Notes under the pieces: model-generated
Told to the model about the DNA's origin: nothing
The model's input: only the letters and a program-made list of their open reading frames with translations
Databases searched by the model: none
Part shown: positions 1 through 6,996 of the stretch, one piece after another
How the letters are laid out: every line of letters starts with the position of its first letter
Position numbering within the stretch: position 1 is the stretch's first letter
Program-made: the position numbers and the translations under genes
Origin: Pseudomonadota bacterium
GTDB lineage: Bacteria; Pseudomonadota; Alphaproteobacteria; Sphingomonadales; Sphingomonadaceae
Assembly: GCA_023457895.1 (NCBI GenBank)
Contig: JAEXAY010000028.1
Coordinates: forward strand, 1-23,785
Direction: 5' to 3'
Length of the DNA stretch: 23,785 nt

Positions 1-160
1 AGTGAGAGGTAGGGCAGCGCAAGTCAATCCTGGCGGATTCACTACCCCTGCGCGAAGGCCATCGGTGCCGCATCGAACGGCCGGTTGCGGAAAGTCCTCC
101 CTGCGTCCGCTGATGGCCGGCAGCAGAGCCGTGCCGCCAGGCCGCCCCGCCCTCCCCTTC

Positions 161-505
161 TCAATCTGCATCGGGGCTGGCGTCGTCGCCACTGTTTCCA
201 GCGCGATTGTGAATATGGAAATGTTTGGCGATCAGGTCGGTGCCGTAAATGGTTTCGCCGCCCCGCTCATAGGCGGTTTCCTCAGGGACTCCGGTAATGC
301 GAACCAGGTCGCCAACACCAGCCTTCTGCGCCTTCTCAGCCACTTTGCCGAAGCAAGTCACGCTGTTCCAGCGGGTATGCTCCGTCCATTCATCGCCTTC
401 CTTGCGGGAGTATTTTACGGCGACCCGGACATATGTGACCTTCTCACGCGGTCGGATGCTGCCGATATTCCCGATGATATGAAACTCTGCTGTGTCACGC
501 GACAT
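161..505 (-). CDS. ssb: Single-stranded DNA-binding protein (SSB)
   Basis: A 114-residue protein with the OB-fold sequence of bacterial SSB: an N-terminal strand (AEFHIIGNIGSI), the central WNSVTCFGKVAEKAQKAGVGD segment where the conserved W/F and the turn before the next strand are found, and a closing strand near residue 86 (GTDLIAKHF). It should coat single-stranded DNA during plasmid replication or conjugative entry. It is short for the family: the C-terminal linker is almost absent and the tail is acidic (DDASPDAD) but lacks the usual DDDIPF tip that recruits partner proteins. A strong ribosome site (GAAGGAAGGGAG) lies upstream of the ATG at 505. It is the last gene of a minus-strand operon, 30 bp after the HNH-like gene. 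The family call is firm; the plasmid role is inferred from context. Confidence 0.9.
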   Translation of the reverse strand: MSRDTAEFHIIGNIGSIRPREKVTYVRVAVKYSRKEGDEWTEHTRWNSVTCFGKVAEKAQKAGVGDLVRITGVPEETAYERGGETIYGTDLIAKHFHIHNRAGNSGDDASPDAD

Positions 506-535
506 GGCTTCAACTCCCTTCCTTCAGTGAAATCA

Positions 536-1318
536 TCATTCGACCGGAATGGCGGGAACCTCATAGGCTCCCCCTCCCCGCTCGATATTCGTTTGCAGAA
601 TGACCGGCCCTTGGTCGTTTCCGGTCTGGATCGACGGCCCGATCTGATCGCCGTTCTTCAAGGCCCACCGCTGCGGCAACTGATGACGCGCGAGATTTTG
701 CGGTGTCACGACACGGCGGTAAGTCTCGATCCAGTCTCTCGCGATCGCGTGCCGCGCTGAGTCCAGGGCAAGTTCCCCGTTGCACACCATGCGATGCAGC
801 ACGGTTTCGAGCGCGTCTTTGCGGCTCGCGTTCCACGGCCCGGTCCATGATTGGAGCCACAGATTGCGCGCGTCGGACGCAGCGCCGCCAAGGGAGATCG
901 GGACGAGCTGATCCAGCGCATAATTCTCCGCGCTTTCGCCGGGAAGCCGTGCGCTGGCGAGGCGGCGCCGCACCGCGGCCGTCCATGACGGCCTGGGCGT
1001 GCGCGCGGACAGATAACCGGGATCGCAGACGGTCGAAGCTATATCGCGCTGGGTTATGGCCGGGTCGACGGCACCGGGGGTTTCGATCCGATCGGGGAGG
1101 AAGGTTGAAACGCCCGGAACGGGCGGGCGATCATGCCGCAATGCGTCGATGGTGCCGGCGACTTGGCAAAGCGCCTGGTCAACAAACTGATCGCACGCCC
1201 CGCGCGCGCTTTGCGGCGGATTGGCGATCAAGTCGGGGTGAGCTTTGGAAAACAGGGCAGCGAGAATGATCCCGCCTGAAAAGAAGATCGGGATGCGGCC
1301 GATCACGCGGCCCGCCAT
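536..1318 (-). CDS. Degenerate HNH-like protein with hydrophobic N terminus
   Basis: A 260-residue protein. Residues about 9-24 are hydrophobic (PIFFSGGIILAALFSK), so a signal anchor or secretion signal is possible. Residues 133-160 (YALDQLVPISLGGAASDARN, then LWLQ) resemble the HNH-type block found in many proteobacterial hypothetical proteins, where the pattern is normally LDHLVPxxLGG...RNLWPQ. Here the expected His is Gln137, so the nuclease is probably inactive or the motif has another use. The following region (KDALETVLHRMVCNG and later DWIETYRR) is also typical of that family. The start codon overlaps the end of the upstream Toprim gene by 16 bp, which suggests translational coupling. 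The function is not known. The HNH relationship is a pattern-based judgement. Confidence 0.7.
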   Translation of the reverse strand: MAGRVIGRIPIFFSGGIILAALFSKAHPDLIANPPQSARGACDQFVDQALCQVAGTIDALRHDRPPVPGVSTFLPDRIETPGAVDPAITQRDIASTVCDPGYLSARTPRPSWTAAVRRRLASARLPGESAENYALDQLVPISLGGAASDARNLWLQSWTGPWNASRKDALETVLHRMVCNGELALDSARHAIARDWIETYRRVVTPQNLARHQLPQRWALKNGDQIGPSIQTGNDQGPVILQTNIERGGGAYEVPAIPVE

Positions 1319-2151
1319 GCGTCGTTCCAGTCGCCACCGGGGGGTGGCAGCTCGACCGCGATCGTTCGGCCGCGAGCGCCAAGATGCGGTCTGGCCTTGG
1401 CAATGCCATTGGTGGCGGCTGCGCCGTGCTGCGAATAGATGGTGATCGAACGGATATGGTCGGGGATATGGACCCGTGCATATAGCTCTGCCCCATTCAC
1501 GGACCAGCAGCCCGCAAGGCCAAACAGGGCTATTACGGATTCGGCTTCCTCGAAACCTTCGGCCAGATTGAGGTGATCGCCGTCCAGTTGACCGATACGG
1601 ACAGCGCCGCCGCGCGGATCTCCAAGAGTGCGCTTTGCATCTTCGAGCAACGGATGCTTGTTGCCATCGCGGTCGACGAACACGCGGGCCAGGGCGACGA
1701 TTTCGCGCCGCTCGATGATGGGCAGGAACAGAGCCGGAAGGCGAAGGCGCTTGCCGCCTTCATAGGTAAGCGCGGCGGGATCATAGCGGCCGATGGTCGA
1801 ATGACCGAGACGGCGGCCTTCGAGATAGAGTTCGGCGGGCGTTCCGGGGAGCGGCAAAGCCTTGCTCCAAAGGTCGCGGGCGAGCGGTGCGAGGTCGCGC
1901 CGTTGCGGCGGGTTGGGATCGCGTTCTGTGGGACGGATATAACCACCCTTCTTTGACAACGCCTCCATGATCGCGGCCTGGCTGCACCCGGCGAAGCAAT
2001 GGAACAGCACGGCGTCTCGGCCCGGTGTGATCGAAAGCGATGGGCGCTTGTCGTTATGGGCTGGGCAAAGTGCCTTCCCATAACTGCCGTGCCAGGTGCC
2101 ATTCAGCCGCCGCACAGCCTCTTTCGCCGCTGCCGTGGTCGTGATTGTCAT
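1303..2151 (-). CDS. CHC2 zinc-finger/Toprim domain protein (primase-like)
   Basis: A 282-residue protein. Residues 29-56 form a CHC2-type zinc finger like that of DnaG-class primases: Cys29, His32, Cys52 and Cys56, within LCPAHNDKRPSLS and FHCFAGC. The C-terminal half matches the Toprim module of plasmid and phage primase-like proteins: the catalytic Glu segment LAEGFEEAES near residue 195, and the closing PPPGGDWNDAW. The usual metal-binding DxD of Toprim (typically AADNDxAG) is replaced by IYSQHG, so metal-dependent catalysis is doubtful. It may bind DNA or act as an accessory replication or transfer factor. It is the first gene of the minus-strand operon with the HNH-like gene and ssb. 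An inverted repeat and an AT-rich promoter region lie directly upstream. Confidence 0.85.
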   Translation of the reverse strand: MTITTTAAAKEAVRRLNGTWHGSYGKALCPAHNDKRPSLSITPGRDAVLFHCFAGCSQAAIMEALSKKGGYIRPTERDPNPPQRRDLAPLARDLWSKALPLPGTPAELYLEGRRLGHSTIGRYDPAALTYEGGKRLRLPALFLPIIERREIVALARVFVDRDGNKHPLLEDAKRTLGDPRGGAVRIGQLDGDHLNLAEGFEEAESVIALFGLAGCWSVNGAELYARVHIPDHIRSITIYSQHGAAATNGIAKARPHLGARGRTIAVELPPPGGDWNDAWRAA

Positions 2152-2152
2152 G

Positions 2153-2184
2153 TGTCGGAAATAGCGTATAATACAAATCCGACA
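2153..2184 (-). promoter_or_regulatory. Inverted repeat and likely promoter of the Toprim operon
   Basis: TGTCGGA at 2153-2159 is repeated inverted as TCCGACA at 2178-2184, around an AT-rich centre (GCGTATAATACAAA on the plus strand). On the minus strand this gives a TTGTCG box and a TATTAT/TATACG stretch directly upstream of the ATG at 2151. The arrangement fits a promoter overlapped by an operator, but the spacing is not a clean consensus and the leader would be very short. Confidence 0.4.
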
Positions 2185-2345
2185 ATGATTATTCTATTCG
2201 CCCTGCCCTTTTACCTCCCTGCCAAGCCCTCCGGCGGCGAAGCTGCCGGTTGCGACCGTGCGGCAAGATCAGGTGCGTAACGGGTGAGCGCGGTGCGATC
2301 GGCCTTATTGAGCAGCGGTCGCGGTCCTTTGGCGCAACGCTGGGT

Positions 2346-2429
2346 GAATCACCTTTTCAATCGAATCATTATGAAAAACGCCCGTCGCGAATGCGGCGGG
2401 GTGATTCCAGATTCTAAGATTCATGATTC
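2346..2429. repeat. Cluster of six GANTC (CcrM-type) sites
   Basis: GAATC occurs at 2346-2350 and 2363-2367, and GATTC at 2403-2407, 2410-2414, 2418-2422 and 2425-2429. Several are part of a longer TGATTCA or TGAATCA motif. Four more GANTC sites follow at 2577-2581, 2655-2659, 2665-2669 and 2696-2700. GANTC is the target of the cell-cycle adenine methyltransferase CcrM of alphaproteobacteria. A plain direct-repeat protein-binding site is the alternative explanation. Confidence 0.6.
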
Positions 2430-2474
2430 AGGGGGAGGCAAGTATCTGGATTAGCGCGATAAATGAAGGTCAAT

Positions 2475-2576
2475 CCTGTCGTCCTGGGGGCATTAGCCTG
2501 ACGCCTTGGGGGCTAAACCCTGTCGGTTTGGGGGCCGTAACCTGTCCGATCGGGGGGAGCCTGACGCCTTGGGGGC
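2475..2576 (+). repeat. Tandem iterons 1-5 (RepA binding sites)
   Basis: Five 17-bp repeats start at 2475, 2497, 2519, 2541 and 2560, with spacings of 22, 22, 22 and 19 bp. The consensus is CCTGWCGNCTTGGGGGC. Copies 2 and 5 are identical (CCTGACGCCTTGGGGGC); copy 4 is the most divergent (CCTGTCCGATCGGGGGG). The 22-bp period is two helical turns and puts the copies on one face of the DNA. Position just before a Rep_3-family initiator supports RepA binding. Confidence 0.85.
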
Positions 2577-2703
2577 GATTCGCGAAATCGGTGATAATTG
2601 GTCCCTCCCCTCGCCCTTTGTGGCGCTTATCGAGGTCCGCGACCGATAACGCGCGACTCGTGATGACTCCTTGGCTTTTCCGGGGTTGGCGCGAAGATTC
2701 AAA

Positions 2704-2720
2704 CCTGTCGTCTTGGGGGC
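2704..2720 (+). repeat. Iteron 6, proximal to repA
   Basis: CCTGTCGTCTTGGGGGC matches the iteron consensus and has the same orientation as iterons 1-5, but stands alone 128 bp further on. It may help RepA control its own promoter. Confidence 0.75.
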
Positions 2721-2735
2721 TGTCCTTTCCGTTAT

Positions 2736-2769
2736 CCTGTCCTGACTTGACGAACGGCGACAGGTCAGG
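2736..2769. promoter_or_regulatory. Inverted iteron half-sites, likely repA operator
   Basis: CCTGTCCTGAC at 2736-2746 faces GACAGGTCAGG at 2759-2769; nine of eleven positions pair. The half-sites CCTGTC and CCTGAC are the left ends of the iterons. Inverted iteron half-sites in front of the initiator gene are the usual autorepressor site bound by Rep dimers. It ends 27 bp before the chosen repA start. Confidence 0.65.
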
Positions 2770-2796
2770 CAACCCATGAAGGGCGAGGTGATAGCG

Positions 2797-3981
2797 ATGG
2801 GGAAATCGCAAGCGATAGATATAACCGAAGCAGAGGAATTAGTCTCCCCTCGCTCGATGAAGGTGGCGGCCACGCTCCAGCGCAAGGGCGGCGAAGAATT
2901 TGCCAAGCCCGGAAAGCTCGTCGAAGTCCGCTTCGTCAAAGGTCAATCGCTAAGCCTTGCGGCCTCACGCCTGTTCGCACTGATGGTTCTTTCCGCTGGC
3001 GGCGATGCGTGGCGCGATATGCGGCACCGGCTGCGGAAGTCCGATATTCGGCGCGGTCACAAGAGCAATGAACGAATACTCGACTTGCTCATGGAATTGC
3101 ACGGCACCCTGTTTGCCGAAAATGATACGTCCTGGCGCGGGAAGCGTGCGACCAAGCGATTCAGCCTTATTTTGCGATCCTGGGAGGAAAGCGAAGAGAG
3201 CGAGGAAACCGGGTGGATTGAATGGGAGTTCACGCCCGATGCGCGCAAGCTGATCCAAGAATCGGAAACCTATGCGGTCATGCACCGCCAGGCCGTGCTG
3301 GGGTTCCGATCCGCCTATTCGCTCAAGCTCTATGAGGAAGGGGCGCTTCGCCTGCATCGGCGGCAACCTGTGTGGAAAGTCGATATAATCGGTTTGCGCG
3401 CTGCCTTGGGTATCGACCCGGACGCCTATGCCGACTTTGCTCAGCTCCGTCGCAGGGTGCTGAAAGTCGCGCAGGCGGAGATCGACCAACTGGCGCATTT
3501 CACCGTGGAGTGGACCGAGACGAAGCGTAGTCGCGCCGTCTCCGAAATCGAATTTCGATTTAAGCCCAAGGCACCGCCCGAACAGATTGAAACCGTCGAC
3601 GAGCTGGCCCGTCATTCGAGCGGTCGTGTCGCGCGCCGCGAAAAGACCGTCGAAACGATGACGGTCGCTGACGATCAATTGGTATCGCCGGATGCGATCG
3701 GGCAACTGGTCGCGGGACTGTCAGCAAAACTCGCCGCGCCCGACAGCACACCGCGCGCCAAATTCGCCTCCTTCCCTTCGGGTTCGCTGAAATATGGAAA
3801 CCAAGAGGATTTCTATAAGATCGGCCGAGACTACGGCGGAGGCTGGGACGTGGACATGATCGCGACAGCGTATCGCGATCATATGGGTGAACGGTTGCAC
3901 CGCCTCAGTGGGAAGGCACTCGAAAAATCATGGAAAGGCTGGTGTGAGTCGTATTTCAGCCGTCGCGGGCGGCCCTCTTAG
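2797..3981 (+). CDS. repA: Plasmid replication initiator, Rep_3 family
   Basis: A 394-residue protein of the RepA/RepB (Rep_3) class, which binds iterons as a monomer to open the origin and represses its own gene as a dimer. The first winged-helix region lies around residues 45-150 (SLSLAASRLFALMVLSAGG through RFSLILRSWEE) and the second around 155-260, with the typical SAYSLKLYEEGALRL helix and QLRRRVLKVAQAEI segment. The C terminus (residues 330-390) carries DFYKIGRDYGGGWDVD and an aromatic-rich KSWKGWCESYFSRRG end, as in many sphingomonad Rep proteins. The start at 2797 is preferred over an in-frame ATG at 2776 because GAGGTG lies six bases before it and the upstream ATG has no ribosome site. 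Iterons lie upstream and one inverted copy downstream. Confidence 0.92.
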   Translation: MGKSQAIDITEAEELVSPRSMKVAATLQRKGGEEFAKPGKLVEVRFVKGQSLSLAASRLFALMVLSAGGDAWRDMRHRLRKSDIRRGHKSNERILDLLMELHGTLFAENDTSWRGKRATKRFSLILRSWEESEESEETGWIEWEFTPDARKLIQESETYAVMHRQAVLGFRSAYSLKLYEEGALRLHRRQPVWKVDIIGLRAALGIDPDAYADFAQLRRRVLKVAQAEIDQLAHFTVEWTETKRSRAVSEIEFRFKPKAPPEQIETVDELARHSSGRVARREKTVETMTVADDQLVSPDAIGQLVAGLSAKLAAPDSTPRAKFASFPSGSLKYGNQEDFYKIGRDYGGGWDVDMIATAYRDHMGERLHRLSGKALEKSWKGWCESYFSRRGRPS

Positions 3982-3984
3982 GCG

Positions 3985-4006
3985 CAAATTGCAGCCCTGC
4001 AATTTG
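3985..4006 (+). repeat. parS-like palindrome 1
   Basis: Arms CAAATTGCAG and CTGCAATTTG flank a central CC. It begins three bases after the repA stop codon. It is the first of five copies around parA and parB and is probably a ParB binding site. Confidence 0.75.
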
Positions 4007-4030
4007 TGCCTCCCAAGGCATCCGGTGGAG

Positions 4031-4052
4031 CAAATTGCAGCCCTGCAATTTG
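4031..4052 (+). repeat. parS-like palindrome 2
   Basis: The core is identical to copy 1, and one further base pairs on each side (4030 and 4053). It lies 46 bp from copy 1, close to four helical turns, so the pair would face the same side of the DNA. Confidence 0.75.
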
Positions 4053-4071
4053 CACCGGCAAGGGATGATGT

Positions 4072-4088
4072 GCCCCCAAGATGACAGG
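4072..4088 (-). repeat. Iteron 7, inverted and downstream of repA
   Basis: The minus strand reads CCTGTCATCTTGGGGGC, one base different from iteron 6. It lies beyond repA and in opposite orientation to the origin iterons, between the parS-like pair and parA. It could serve RepA-mediated pairing (handcuffing) or link parAB expression to RepA. Confidence 0.75.
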
Positions 4089-4140
4089 TTAGGAGGGGGT
4101 CGGGTAACAGAAGAAAGGCAAAACCACACTTGTCCGCTCG

Positions 4141-4217
4141 CCACCTTTCGAAAGTGGCGTGGGCGATGCCGCACTTTCGATTATAAGCCCGTTATTGACC
4201 AAAAAGCGAAAGTTGGC
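4141..4217. promoter_or_regulatory. Candidate parA operator with CACTTTCG repeats
   Basis: A near-palindrome CCACCTTTCGAAAGTGG lies at 4141-4157. The same element recurs as CACTTTCG at 4172-4179 and inverted as CGAAAGTTGG at 4207-4216. A TTGACC box at 4195-4200 could be a -35 element, though the matching -10 is poor. Repeated dyads before parA are a usual ParA autoregulatory site, and this ParA has an N-terminal DNA-binding region. The exact promoter is uncertain. Confidence 0.4.
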
Positions 4218-4251
4218 CATTGTCCCTTTGGATTTCACAAAGGGAGCGCCA

Positions 4252-5454
4252 ATGGCATCTGCAATCGACAATGTTCTCGAAGAACAGACGCTAAGCGTTG
4301 CCGATCTGGCGGCGCGCTCGTCATCGGTTCTTGAACGGCTGCGGAGCGACGCGCAATCGGCCCGCGCGGGTGAGAGGCGCGAGCCGACATTTCCCATTGG
4401 CAAAGCCGCCGAGTTGGTTGGAAGGACGCCGGCGGCGATCCGCGATGCAGAGAATGACGGCCGCTTGGTGCCGCCGCCGCGCGGAAAGAACAACCGGCGC
4501 GTTGGATATACGCTCGCGCAGCTCAATGATATGCGCGGGACGTTCGGAACGCGGCCCTGGCGTCGACCGGACGAACCTTGCGCGATTCTGGCCGTTCAGA
4601 ATTTCAAGGGCGGCGTGGGGAAATCCACGATCAGCGTTCATCTGGCGCAAAATCTGGCGATCAAGGGCTATCGCGTATTGCTGATCGACTGCGATAGCCA
4701 AGCATCGGTTACGACCCTGTTCGGCTATGTTCCCGATCTGGATTTGACCGAAGCGCAAACGCTCTATCCCTTCCTGCGCGAAGGCGAGCGCGACACGCTG
4801 GAATATGCGATCCTCAAGACGCATTTCGACGGACTCGATCTGATCCCGGCGAATTTACATCTGTTTCAGTCCGAATATGAGATTGCTGCGCGTATGGCGC
4901 GAGGGGAGGGGGTTCTGCTCGATCGCCTCGCGCAAGGAATCGCGTCGGTCAGCGATCTTTATGACGTGGTGGTCCTCGATCCGCCTCCGGCGCTGGGCGC
5001 AATTTCGCTGTCAGTGCTGCGCGCTGCCAATGCGCTTGTCGTGCCTGTGCCGCCAACGGTGATGGATTTTTCCTCGACCGCGGCATTTCTCGCGATGCTT
5101 GATGAAACGATTGAGAATCTGAAGGAACATGGTCTTGCGCCCAATCTCGCATTTCTGCGCTTCGTCGCGTCGAAGGTCGACGAGAACAAGTCGATGCAAA
5201 AGGGCCTGCTCGAATTGATGCGCCAGCTCTACGGCAATGCGATGTTGCGGACGCCGCTTAAAAACTCGGCGGAAATCGACAATGCCACGGCGCGACTGAT
5301 GACGGTCTATGAAGTCGACAAGCCCATGACCGGCAAGGACGTGCGTGATCGTTGCCTGACGTATCTCGATGGCGTGTGCAACGAAATCGAGCTGGATATT
5401 CGGCGGCTCTGGCCAAGCCATTTGGCCAAACTGAGGAAGGAAGGCCATGCCTGA
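4252..5454 (+). CDS. parA: Plasmid partition ATPase ParA (type Ia, N-terminal HTH)
   Basis: A 400-residue ParA/MinD-family ATPase. Residues about 46-92 form a MerR-like helix-turn-helix (FPIGKAAELVGRTPAAIRD, then a wing with GKNNRRVGYTLAQ), which marks type Ia ParA proteins that also repress their own operon. The deviant Walker A KGGVGKST is at 119-126, followed by the LLIDCDSQAS segment and later VVVLDPPPALG as Walker B. It should move plasmid copies apart on the nucleoid together with ParB. The ATG at 4252 is chosen because AAGGGAG lies just before it and the HTH begins about 45 residues later; an in-frame ATG at 4159 would run through the presumed operator. It is followed by two parS-like palindromes and parB. 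Confidence 0.93.
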   Translation: MASAIDNVLEEQTLSVADLAARSSSVLERLRSDAQSARAGERREPTFPIGKAAELVGRTPAAIRDAENDGRLVPPPRGKNNRRVGYTLAQLNDMRGTFGTRPWRRPDEPCAILAVQNFKGGVGKSTISVHLAQNLAIKGYRVLLIDCDSQASVTTLFGYVPDLDLTEAQTLYPFLREGERDTLEYAILKTHFDGLDLIPANLHLFQSEYEIAARMARGEGVLLDRLAQGIASVSDLYDVVVLDPPPALGAISLSVLRAANALVVPVPPTVMDFSSTAAFLAMLDETIENLKEHGLAPNLAFLRFVASKVDENKSMQKGLLELMRQLYGNAMLRTPLKNSAEIDNATARLMTVYEVDKPMTGKDVRDRCLTYLDGVCNEIELDIRRLWPSHLAKLRKEGHA

Positions 5455-5460
5455 TCGGAC

Positions 5461-5482
5461 CAAATTGCAGGGCTGCAATTTG
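5461..5482 (-). repeat. parS-like palindrome 3
   Basis: The same arms as the other copies, but the central dinucleotide reads GG on the plus strand, so this copy is inverted. It begins six bases after the parA stop codon. Confidence 0.75.
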
Positions 5483-5505
5483 TGCCATGCGGGCGTTGTG
5501 AGGAC

Positions 5506-5527
5506 CAAATTGCAGCCCTGCAATTTG
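5506..5527 (+). repeat. parS-like palindrome 4
   Basis: The core is identical to copies 1 and 2. It lies 45 bp from copy 3, repeating the paired spacing seen between repA and parA. It ends four bases before the parB ribosome site (AAAGGAG at 5532-5538), so ParB bound here could affect parB expression. Confidence 0.75.
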
Positions 5528-5544
5528 TGCCAAAGGAGCGGGCG

Positions 5545-6615
5545 GTGAGTTCAAATAACAAGAGTTTTCTCGACAATCTGGCTAGTGCGGTTGAGGTCAA
5601 GACTCCCGCTCCTGATCGCCCTGCGGAGCGCAATTCACGCTTGGGGAAGGGCGTTTTGGGCAATCGCGCCAACAGGCTGTCCGATCTGGCGTCGGGCGCG
5701 GTGGTCAACAATCCGCAAGAGCTGGTGGACCCCGCGCGATGCCGGATTTGGGAGCATCATAACCGCGATTACACGGCGCTCACCTATGAACGCTGCGCCG
5801 ATGTGATCGAACCGATGATCGCGCAGGGTAAGCAGGAATTTCCCGCGATCGTGCGCCGCGTTGCCGATGATCCCGACTATGATTTTGAGGTTATCAGTGG
5901 TGCGCGCCGCCATTGGAGCGTGACATGGCTGCGCGCGCATAATTATCCTGAATTTCGCTATCTCGTCGAAATTCGCAGTCTTACGGATGAACAGGCTTTT
6001 CGCCTTTCCGACATTGAAAACCGGGCGCGCGAGGATCTGAGCGATCTCGAACGCGCGCGTGATTATCTGAAGGCGCTCGATCTCTATTATGATGGCAGTC
6101 AGAAGGAAATGGCGAGGCGCATCAACCAGTCGGAGTCCTGGCTGAGTCGCTATCTCGATCTGGCGCGCTTTCATCCCGACCTGATCGCCGCTTTTCCTGA
6201 TCCCTTTGAATTGAAGATTTCGCATGTCGGCCAGCTCAAACCGCTGCTGAAAGGCGATGGCTCGCGCGCCGCCGTGATGGATGAAGCGCGGCGGTTGAAG
6301 GAAGCGAGGGAGGCCGGGGAGGAAGGACAGCCCGGAACCGTCCCCGATGTGCTGCGCTCGTTGACGGCTGCTGCGGGCCGCGATGCGGAGAAGGCCAAGC
6401 CCACTCCGCCCAAGCCGGTAGCCCCCAAGAAGTCAGGAATGGACGATTTCACGGTTCGCAACGGAAGCGGTGCGGCTCTGTTCCGGGTGGAGGGTAAGGA
6501 TCGCAAAGGGAAGGGGCTGAGCCTGACACTATTCCTGAAAGGCGGCGGAACGCGCGAGGAAACGGAAGCTGCCTTGCGGGAATTGCTCGATCATCACTGG
6601 CCTAAAGGGAGCTGA
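5545..6615 (+). CDS. parB: Plasmid partition protein ParB
   Basis: A 356-residue ParB-family protein, the centromere-binding CTPase clamp that works with ParA. The N-terminal ParB/Srx domain is at about residues 55-140 and holds the GxRRH box (SGARRHWSV), the family's nucleotide-binding GERRxxA motif in variant form. The helix-turn-helix is at about 185-210 (QKEMARRINQSESWLSRYLD). The C-terminal part, after a Pro/Lys-rich linker (KPTPPKPVAPKK), should be the dimerisation domain. The GTG at 5545 is chosen because AAAGGAG precedes it by six bases; an in-frame ATG at 5482 would translate a parS-like palindrome. A further palindrome follows the stop codon. Confidence 0.93.
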   Translation: MSSNNKSFLDNLASAVEVKTPAPDRPAERNSRLGKGVLGNRANRLSDLASGAVVNNPQELVDPARCRIWEHHNRDYTALTYERCADVIEPMIAQGKQEFPAIVRRVADDPDYDFEVISGARRHWSVTWLRAHNYPEFRYLVEIRSLTDEQAFRLSDIENRAREDLSDLERARDYLKALDLYYDGSQKEMARRINQSESWLSRYLDLARFHPDLIAAFPDPFELKISHVGQLKPLLKGDGSRAAVMDEARRLKEAREAGEEGQPGTVPDVLRSLTAAAGRDAEKAKPTPPKPVAPKKSGMDDFTVRNGSGAALFRVEGKDRKGKGLSLTLFLKGGGTREETEAALRELLDHHWPKGS

Positions 6616-6617
6616 CT

Positions 6618-6647
6618 GGCACAAATTGCAGCCCTGCAATTTGTGCC
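6618..6647 (+). repeat. parS-like palindrome 5 (longest copy)
   Basis: The dyad here extends to 14-bp arms (GGCACAAATTGCAG and its complement) around a central CC. It begins two bases after the parB stop codon. This copy has the most complete symmetry and may be the strongest ParB site. Confidence 0.78.
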
Positions 6648-6744
6648 GGAGGGCGCAAGCGGATGCTCCATGCGATAGGAGAGATGAATAGCCACAAGCC
6701 CGTAAATGTGGTAATGTGGGTTTGTTGTAGTTTATGAGGTTCTT

Positions 6745-6996
6745 ATGAGTCGTCTGACGATCGACATAACTGACCAGCAGCATATGAGCTTGAAGGCGCT
6801 CGCGGCGTTGCAGGGCAAGACGATCAAGCAATATGCGCTTGAGCGTCTTTTTCCGGCTGATGGTAGCGATCAGGCATGGCAGGAATTGAACACCCTGTTG
6901 AACAAGCGGATTGCTGACGGACTGGCGGGCAAAGTGTCGTCCAGAAGCATTGCCGACATTGTGAATGAGGAGTTGGGCGAGGATGGCCGCGCTTGA
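6745..6996 (+). CDS. parD: ParD-type antitoxin
   Basis: An 83-residue protein. The N-terminal part MSRLTIDITDQQHMSLKALA is a ribbon-helix-helix DNA-binding region, and the acidic C-terminal part (DIVNEELGEDG) should wrap the toxin. Antitoxins of this shape neutralise ParE-family toxins and repress their own operon. GAGG lies five bases before the ATG. Its last four bases overlap the toxin start. Direct repeats AATGTGG at 6705 and 6713 upstream may be part of its operator. On a plasmid the pair would kill plasmid-free cells. The assignment rests on gene order and fold pattern. Confidence 0.85.
   Translation: MSRLTIDITDQQHMSLKALAALQGKTIKQYALERLFPADGSDQAWQELNTLLNKRIADGLAGKVSSRSIADIVNEELGEDGRA

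Larger units (their letters stand above)
2152..2796. other. Putative plasmid replication origin (oriV) region
   Basis: This 645-bp stretch has no convincing gene. It contains a cluster of GANTC sites, five tandem iterons, a sixth iteron, AT-rich stretches near 2160-2210 and 2360-2380, and an inverted repeat abutting repA. An open frame at 2423-2779 runs through the iterons and is judged to be chance. Iterons next to a Rep_3-type initiator are the standard origin layout for this class of plasmid. No consensus DnaA box (TTATCCACA) was seen. Confidence 0.75.

Noticed and set aside
1..160. Possible partial gene downstream of ssb on the minus strand (open from ATG 73 to the window edge) or a plus-strand frame at 2-760
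   Set aside because: The minus frame has only 24 codons with no recognisable content or ribosome site, and the plus frame runs antisense through ssb and the HNH-like gene.
2423..2779. 118-codon plus-strand frame between the Toprim operon and repA
   Set aside because: It runs through five tandem iterons and the sixth; its repeated Leu-Thr-Pro-Trp-Gly-like residues simply reflect the iterons. No domain was recognised.
2776..2796. Earlier ATG for repA
   Set aside because: It has no ribosome site, while GAGGTG stands six bases before ATG 2797.
4159..4251. Longer ParA beginning at ATG 4159
   Set aside because: The added residues run through the candidate operator region and match no domain; AAGGGAG supports 4252.
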